From contig CALBVA010000043.1 in the NCBI GenBank assembly GCA_937969125.1, forward strand, positions 1 to 20,118: DNA of 20,118 bases, read 5' to 3'. The notes under the pieces were generated by a model. It worked only from the letters and a program-made list of their open reading frames with translations. It had not been told where the DNA came from and did not search any database. This document shows positions 16,301 through 20,118 of the stretch, piece after piece (position 1 is the stretch's first letter; each line of letters begins with the position of its first letter). The translations under genes and the position numbers were made by a program. Source of the stretch: an uncultured Verrucomicrobiales bacterium (GTDB taxonomy: Bacteria > Verrucomicrobiota > Verrucomicrobiia > Verrucomicrobiales > Akkermansiaceae).

Positions 16301-18313
16301 GGATCGAATTTCACCCTGCAGACAGTGAACGGCATCACCCCAGGATCCATGAGCCTGGTGTATCCGCGGCTGCATCACAAAAACCAGACTCTGCATTCAG
16401 GAAGCACCCTCAATGACTTTGCTCCCTCAGATCTCGCCGTCTCAACCGGAGCCGGTCGTTATTCCGTCAATGTTCCCCTCTCCCTTTCACGCGAATTTTT
16501 CCGGGTGAAGGTGACCGATCGCGATCTCGATGGCGACGGCCTGTCTGATTGGGATGAGAGCGTCTTTGGCTCATCGCTCTCGACCGGCAATTCTCTCGCC
16601 CGCGCGGTTCCGCACGATAGCACTGGCGACGGAATTCCAGATGAAGAGATCGACGGGGACGCAGCCGTGTTCCTGGAGCGATTCGCGAATCGTCCTACCC
16701 TCGCAGCCGGTAACGGAGCCAGTGCACCGACCCGGATCGATGCCGCCCGCCTGCTCATGCAGGGAACCTTTGGTCCGACGATGAAGGAGATTAATGAGGT
16801 CCGTGAAATGGGAATCGAGGGATGGATTGACGATCAGATTAATAGAAAGCCTGTAACCCACCACGAAGATTACATTCGTGAAATCATGGCCGACTTGAAC
16901 GGACCGCGCGTGGATCTGACCTACCGTTTTAATGGGGACGAAAGCGAGGTGGAAGACAGTAATCTACAAAGCGCCTTCGCTCGCGCCGCCATCTCCGGCC
17001 CGGATCAGCTCCGTCAGCGAGTGGCATTTGCTCTTTCGCAAATCCTTGTAATTTCCAGGCAAGATGGAGCACTGGACCGAAACGTGCAGGCACTCGCCCG
17101 ATACTACGATCGTTTCGTCGACCACGCCTTCGGCAACTATCACGACATCCTCATGGAAGTAACCCTGGATGCAAACATGGGCCGCTACCTCTCGCACGTC
17201 GGCAATCGCCCCCCCGCGCCGGAGATCAACCGTTTTCCTGATGAAAACTACGCCAGGGAAGTGATGCAACTTTTCTCGATCGGCTTGTGGGAACTGAACC
17301 AGGACGGCACTCGAAAGCTCGATACCGAAGGCAACCCAATCCAGACTTACGATAACGATCAGATCACCGAGCTGGCCCGCGTCATGACCGGGCTTTGGTT
17401 CGGCAATGAACGCTGGGGTCAGCAAACCCGCCATGACACCGAACACCTTATCCCAATGGTGATGTTCCCGGACTACCACGACTTCGGTGAAAAGACTCTC
17501 TTGAATGGCTTCGTTATTCCGGCCCGCGAGCCCTCCGCCGAAAATGGCATGCAGGATATTCGTGATGCCATCCGCCACCTCTTCGAGCATCCCAATTGCG
17601 CCCCCTTCATCACGCGGTCGCTGATCCAGTTTCTCGTGACCAGCAATCCCTCGCCCGGGTATGTAAAGCGCATCGCCGATATCTTCGATGACAATGGCTC
17701 CGGTGTCCGCGGCGATCTCGGCGCCGTGGTCAAAGCCATCCTCATGGATCCGGAAGCGCGTGATCCTGCCGTCGCGACCTCTCCCTCCTTCGGACTCTTC
17801 CGCGAGCCCCTGATCCGCACGATGCACCTCGCACGGCTCACTAATCTGAACCGCTCCGGCGACCTAGTCTGGTGGGATTACGGAAGCTACTTTGATAACG
17901 TCCTGCAAATGCCCTTAAACTCGACCACCGTCTTTAATTTCTATCGCCCGGACTACACCCCGCCGGGAGTGTTAGAAGCAGCAGGCCTCGATGGTCCCGC
18001 CTTTGAGATCACCAATTCCTACACCGCCGTCTCCTTTCCGAACGTGCTCTGGGATGTCGCTGACGAGGGATTCGAAATAAATAACAGATATGCCTTCAGC
18101 CCGGACTACGGTAAAATGATGCCCTATGTCGATGACCCGGACATCCTGCTCGATTACCTGAACCTGGTGGTCTGCGGCGGAGGAATGTCCGCCGAGATCC
18201 GCACCATCCTGAAACAAAGCCTCGCCGAAGTCGCGGTCGCCGATCCAGTGGAACGGGTGAAACTAGCCGTCTACCTCACCATCATGTCACCTGCGGGAGC
18301 AGTCCAAAAGTAA
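13367..18313 (+). CDS. Very large secreted DUF1800 protein with calcium-binding DxDxDG repeats
   Basis: The 1648-residue product has a Sec signal (MKASILFLLGAAPAWA, predicted cut after A16). Residues about 17-195 look like a beta-sandwich resembling the carbohydrate-binding domain of rhamnogalacturonan lyases (LFEIGTNDRSANEFG; ANSLEIRR...WVAIDQVVAS), a tentative comparison. Four blocks of thrombospondin-type-3/EF-hand-like repeats (DTDADGLSD, DSDGDGLLDGEE and similar) lie near 222-305, 521-635, 843-980 and 1050-1102. Unassigned beta-rich segments lie between them, the second ending in an acidic run EEPEEGEEEEEA. Residues about 1124-1642 are DUF1800: ARLLMQGTFGPT near 1127-1138, NYAREVMQLFSIGLWELNQDG from 1294 and NFYRPDYTPPG from 1524. 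DUF1800 biochemistry is unknown; it is usually paired with DUF1501, as here, 34 bp downstream. Codon style changes part-way through the gene. Exported location is likely. Confidence 0.93.
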   Translation: MKASILFLLGAAPAWAGFLPLFEIGTNDRSANEFGRERGGFQEAPGSATERDDHYYLKGSYGGAIGTLTEDEPVENFERALTSNDERIVIHFNLSSEQATNTGILRVAMDFIWSGMNDDGQVENQVSLSVNGRAASFTSRSFVDYEVIHAQFPTEGLDLVAGANSLEIRRTGVTEGSWVAIDQVVASLHPTGNLDDDDDQLPLWWEEAYHLSDGNRADAGGDLDGDELTNLEEFLKGTNPRLADTDADGLSDSDETVSDPRNPDSDGDGLLDGEEVNSNPLLVDTDTDGASDAWEISTGYDPNDDSETPPAWAGAIGINFRSTEDDEKGIWPTGFPNGVVPQINWNQTVPLRNYGVESGEPLLTGGNAEIEGGIINASGATTGMTVTFTYDGAQSTDGYRTAADGIFNGYLANDTTFPATLTVSQIPAAIQTYDLYVYLATNYVGPLATIRKDGDFTKDVLVRPMSVGGELDFIPYRASTGPSAPLANYVVYRGLTEREFSLESFRTDGTSGIAGIQIVDVETDSDDDGIPDSWELRYRSDVTADADPDDDGLEWLAEFEAGSDPWKADTDGDDLSDSAEVAAGTDANHADTDRDGLSDFDELNHPLKSNPLTAQSDGNGLDDIAEREQYADPLDDDFGNLPVPTYPAPGQVLWEMTDLQFVKDHGDAIESDSGTNRDFIDWRVENFTVSRSTALRLRIPRRGRKMVFNVSTGAGASFTRNGNNFGRSDYETDLTRAMGFVGFGNCDTSDPLTFRMLATNGGGENNWTVVFSIFNQRTNLTIASLSIEECSAAESVANQTAMWGKEEPEEGEEEEEARSRLILAEGIRLFRTKTPIEQLPGFEGCADADNDGMTDAWETLHGLNPNDPSDADLDSDGDQLTNVVEAILGSSPKDDDSDNDGVSDLFEADQFTDPNSEYSFPPLFSSLPAMSNDINGNGMSDLWESRYGVTGLSPDGDADGDGFTNLAEAGLGTDPFDAGSNFTLQTVNGITPGSMSLVYPRLHHKNQTLHSGSTLNDFAPSDLAVSTGAGRYSVNVPLSLSREFFRVKVTDRDLDGDGLSDWDESVFGSSLSTGNSLARAVPHDSTGDGIPDEEIDGDAAVFLERFANRPTLAAGNGASAPTRIDAARLLMQGTFGPTMKEINEVREMGIEGWIDDQINRKPVTHHEDYIREIMADLNGPRVDLTYRFNGDESEVEDSNLQSAFARAAISGPDQLRQRVAFALSQILVISRQDGALDRNVQALARYYDRFVDHAFGNYHDILMEVTLDANMGRYLSHVGNRPPAPEINRFPDENYAREVMQLFSIGLWELNQDGTRKLDTEGNPIQTYDNDQITELARVMTGLWFGNERWGQQTRHDTEHLIPMVMFPDYHDFGEKTLLNGFVIPAREPSAENGMQDIRDAIRHLFEHPNCAPFITRSLIQFLVTSNPSPGYVKRIADIFDDNGSGVRGDLGAVVKAILMDPEARDPAVATSPSFGLFREPLIRTMHLARLTNLNRSGDLVWWDYGSYFDNVLQMPLNSTTVFNFYRPDYTPPGVLEAAGLDGPAFEITNSYTAVSFPNVLWDVADEGFEINNRYAFSPDYGKMMPYVDDPDILLDYLNLVVCGGGMSAEIRTILKQSLAEVAVADPVERVKLAVYLTIMSPAGAVQK

Positions 18314-18347
18314 CCATCGGCCTCAAACATCAAATCCTGCCAACGCC

Positions 18348-19817
18348 ATGCCTGATCATTTAAAATCCCGCCGCTCCTTTCTGGGCGAAGCCGCCTGCGC
18401 CTCGCTCGGATCGGCCTCCATCATGTCCACTCTTCTGAATCTGAAGATGGCTAATAATGCCGTGGCCGCCGGACTTCCGCCTGATCCCGACGACCGTCGA
18501 AGCCTGGTCTGTCTCTACCTTCACGGCGGCATTGACTCCTACAACGTCCTCGTCCCTAAGGATACCGCGCGCTATGACCAGTACGAAGAAGCTCGTACCA
18601 ATCTCGCCCTCCCCAATGCCTCAACCCTCCCACTCAATCAGATCGCCGGGGGTGATGGTCTGGACTATGGCCTACACCCTGCGATGACCGCCATGCAGGA
18701 ATATTTCAATGGCACCGGCGATCCGGTAAAACCACGCCGCATGTCGATGATCGCGAACATTGGCACCCTCGTCCGTGAGACCACCCTCGCGGAATATCAA
18801 AGCAAAACCCATCCGCTCCCCCGTTCGCTATTCTCCCACAGCGACCAGACGGAACAGTGGCAGACCTCTCTCCCCGAGGGCGCGACCAATCTCACCGGCT
18901 GGGCCGGACGCGTAGCGGATGTCCTTCACGCCACCTGTAATGCCAACAGCCAAACCTCGATGAGCATCTCGCTCGCCGGAAACAATATCTTCCAAGTCGG
19001 CCGGAACACCCAGCAGTTCGTCATGACTAGCCGTGGGGCCCTAACCTTCTCCCAAGTGAGTGGAGAGAACCATCCGACCGCCATCAAGAACCTCGCCCTG
19101 CGCTCCCTGATGGAACAAGAGTATGCCAACCTCATGGAAAAGGCCTTCGCCGAACTCACCGACCGCAGCCTCGACCAACAGGAACTCGTCCAAACCGAAT
19201 TTGACGCCCTTGCCGATGACTTCGCCGGCGTCACTTTCCCAAACACCCGAATCGGACGTGACCTCCGGGCCGCCTTGAAGACCATTTCCCTGCGCGAAGC
19301 ACTGGGCCTTCGCCGACAGACCCTCTTCGTTTCCATGGGCGGCTGGGATCATCACTCTGCACTCATCGCGCCACAGCAAGCTATGCTCAGCGAACTCTCG
19401 CCCGCCCTCGCCGCATTCCAGCAAGGTCTTGAAAACCTCAACCTGGCCGACTCCACCATCACCTTCTCGGCCTCTGATTTTGCTCGCACCCTACGGTCCA
19501 ACGGCAGCGGCTCCGATCACGCTTGGGGTGGAAATCAATTCATTCTCGGCGGCCCGGTCGATGGCGGTAAAATCCTCGGTAAGTTCCCCAGCCTAGCCCT
19601 CGATTCGACAGATGACGTCGGTCGCGGCGGACGGATCATTCCCACCACCTCCGTCGACCAGCTCTTCGCCGAGCTCCTCCTCTGGTTCGGCCTCAGCGGC
19701 CGCGCAAACTTCGAGCAGGTCCTGCCCAATCTCTCCAATTTCTACGACGTCGCAGACGCCAACCCGGCCGACCCCACGACCCTCCCAATCGGCTTCCTGA
19801 AACCCGGGACTTTCTAA
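18348..19817 (+). CDS. DUF1501 protein with Tat-type export signal
   Basis: The 489-residue product begins with a twin-arginine signal: SRRSFLG (R8, R9), then a moderately hydrophobic stretch ending near NNAVAAG. It is therefore probably exported folded through the Tat system. The body matches DUF1501, a family with distant resemblance to the alkaline phosphatase/sulfatase fold. Blocks are LVCLYLHGGIDSYNVLVP (about 53-70), LFSHSDQTEQWQ near 164, GGWDHHS near 331-337 and ASDFARTLRSNGSGSDHAWG (about 373-392). Metal-binding-type His and Asp residues are retained in these blocks. No enzymatic activity is established for the family. It follows the DUF1800 gene by 34 bp on the same strand, the standard arrangement in planctomycetes and verrucomicrobia, implying co-transcription and joint function. 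The start ATG at 18348 puts the RR motif at the normal position. Confidence 0.94.
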   Translation: MPDHLKSRRSFLGEAACASLGSASIMSTLLNLKMANNAVAAGLPPDPDDRRSLVCLYLHGGIDSYNVLVPKDTARYDQYEEARTNLALPNASTLPLNQIAGGDGLDYGLHPAMTAMQEYFNGTGDPVKPRRMSMIANIGTLVRETTLAEYQSKTHPLPRSLFSHSDQTEQWQTSLPEGATNLTGWAGRVADVLHATCNANSQTSMSISLAGNNIFQVGRNTQQFVMTSRGALTFSQVSGENHPTAIKNLALRSLMEQEYANLMEKAFAELTDRSLDQQELVQTEFDALADDFAGVTFPNTRIGRDLRAALKTISLREALGLRRQTLFVSMGGWDHHSALIAPQQAMLSELSPALAAFQQGLENLNLADSTITFSASDFARTLRSNGSGSDHAWGGNQFILGGPVDGGKILGKFPSLALDSTDDVGRGGRIIPTTSVDQLFAELLLWFGLSGRANFEQVLPNLSNFYDVADANPADPTTLPIGFLKPGTF

Positions 19818-19839
19818 ACTCCTGAATTCCTGCCCGACT

Positions 19840-19860
19840 AAAAAGAGGGCGTATCAGCCC
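19840..19860 (-). terminator. Weak terminator-like hairpin after the transposase relic
   Basis: Read on the minus strand, GGGC and GCCC (19857-19860 with 19847-19850) form a 4-bp GC stem with a 6-nt TGATAC loop, followed by TCTTTTT. It lies downstream of the minus-strand transposase remnant and could end its transcript, or form part of the element's end. The stem is short, so the call is weak. Confidence 0.3.
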
Positions 19861-19923
19861 ATGACACCGCAATGGTCTTCACGCTCTCCCGAATGGGTAT
19901 CCAAAACTACCCGAAAAGCTGAG

Positions 19924-20118
19924 TTATAATTTTCCTACTGGATCGTTTTGAAGCTGATCATGTAGGCGATGGTCACCCACGGCGAAGAGCTTCTCCAGCT
20001 TTCTCGGGTCGCTCATGTGCGTCGCTTCCAGATCAAAACTGTTTTTCTTCAAATGGCCAAAGAGACGCTCGATTCCCCAGCGCATCCGGTAGAGCACCAA
20101 GGCCTCTTTTCCCTTAAA
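19924..20118 (-). pseudogene. IS4-type transposase, C-terminal fragment with frameshift (continues beyond window)
   Basis: The minus-strand frame is open from the window edge and ends at a TAA at 19924-19926. It opens with LVLYRMRWGIERLFGHLKKN and then SFDLEATHMSDPRKLEKLFAV. This is the Y-x-x-R-W-x-IE-x-x-F-x-x-LK / FDLE-x-TH pattern around the third catalytic acidic residue (E) of IS4-family DDE transposases. After KLFAV the frame turns into GDHRLHDQ and soon stops. Skipping one G in the GGG at 19976-19978 restores VTIAYMISFKTIQ, the hydrophobic continuation expected in the family, but that frame then hits TAG at 19935-19937. Beyond it, the same frame reads SAFRVVLDT, reminiscent of the family's usual FR-x-G-x-D end. 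The gene end is therefore decayed. The upstream catalytic part, and whether another copy is intact, cannot be seen. Terminal repeats and target duplication were not identified. Confidence 0.75.

Noticed and set aside
16964..17827. Minus-strand open frame (287 codons) inside the DUF1800 domain
   Set aside because: It is antisense to the most conserved part of the DUF1800 gene and is explained by codon bias. Its product is a low-complexity mix of G, E, A and R with no recognisable feature.
1..20118. CRISPR arrays, tRNA or rRNA genes, prophage or known defence systems
   Set aside because: I searched for them by eye on both strands. Gaps between genes are all short, and none contains regularly spaced repeats, a tRNA-like cloverleaf or a phage-type gene.

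Overview
Organism: The window looks like a chromosomal segment of a member of the Planctomycetota-Verrucomicrobiota-Chlamydiota group, most likely Verrucomicrobiota. The main reasons are the adjacent DUF1800 and DUF1501 genes, the long secreted protein carrying DxDxDG calcium-binding repeats, moderately high GC with mostly C-ending codons, and start sites that almost never carry a Shine-Dalgarno sequence. This is an inference from gene content; no rRNA or other phylogenetic marker gene is present. Layout: (1) 1-1449: the 3' end of metG, then rplI (ribosomal protein L9) with its own likely promoter and a strong terminator. (2) 1503-4463: a tight run of murI, a membrane-anchored methyltransferase, tilS and a small lipoprotein, each overlapping the next by 4 bp. 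(3) 4589-6687: a MarR-type regulator, then pgeF (peptidoglycan editing / laccase-domain protein) overlapping ispE (MEP isoprenoid pathway) by 4 bp. (4) 6790-8121: clpX, ending at a hairpin terminator that it shares with a convergent gene. (5) 8160-9413, minus strand: a proline-rich, coiled-coil protein with a single C-terminal membrane anchor and no recognised family. (6) 9565-10911: argH, convergent with uvrB (11077-13272, minus strand). (7) 13367-19817: a 1648-residue secreted DUF1800 protein with calcium-binding repeats, followed by a Tat-exported DUF1501 protein. (8) 19840-20118: a decayed end of an IS4-type transposase on the minus strand, cut by the window edge. How the genes work together: Most of the window is housekeeping: translation (metG, rplI, tilS), cell wall (murI, pgeF), isoprenoids (ispE), proteolysis (clpX), arginine synthesis (argH) and DNA repair (uvrB). 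The accessory part is 13.4-20.1 kb, where the DUF1800/DUF1501 pair probably forms an exported two-protein module of unknown biochemical role beside an insertion-sequence relic. I found no CRISPR array, tRNA, rRNA, phage gene or recognisable defence system. No gap between genes exceeds about 170 bp. The best leads are the secreted pair, an abrupt change of codon style inside the DUF1800 gene, the unrecognised tail-anchored protein, and the near absence of Shine-Dalgarno sequences.
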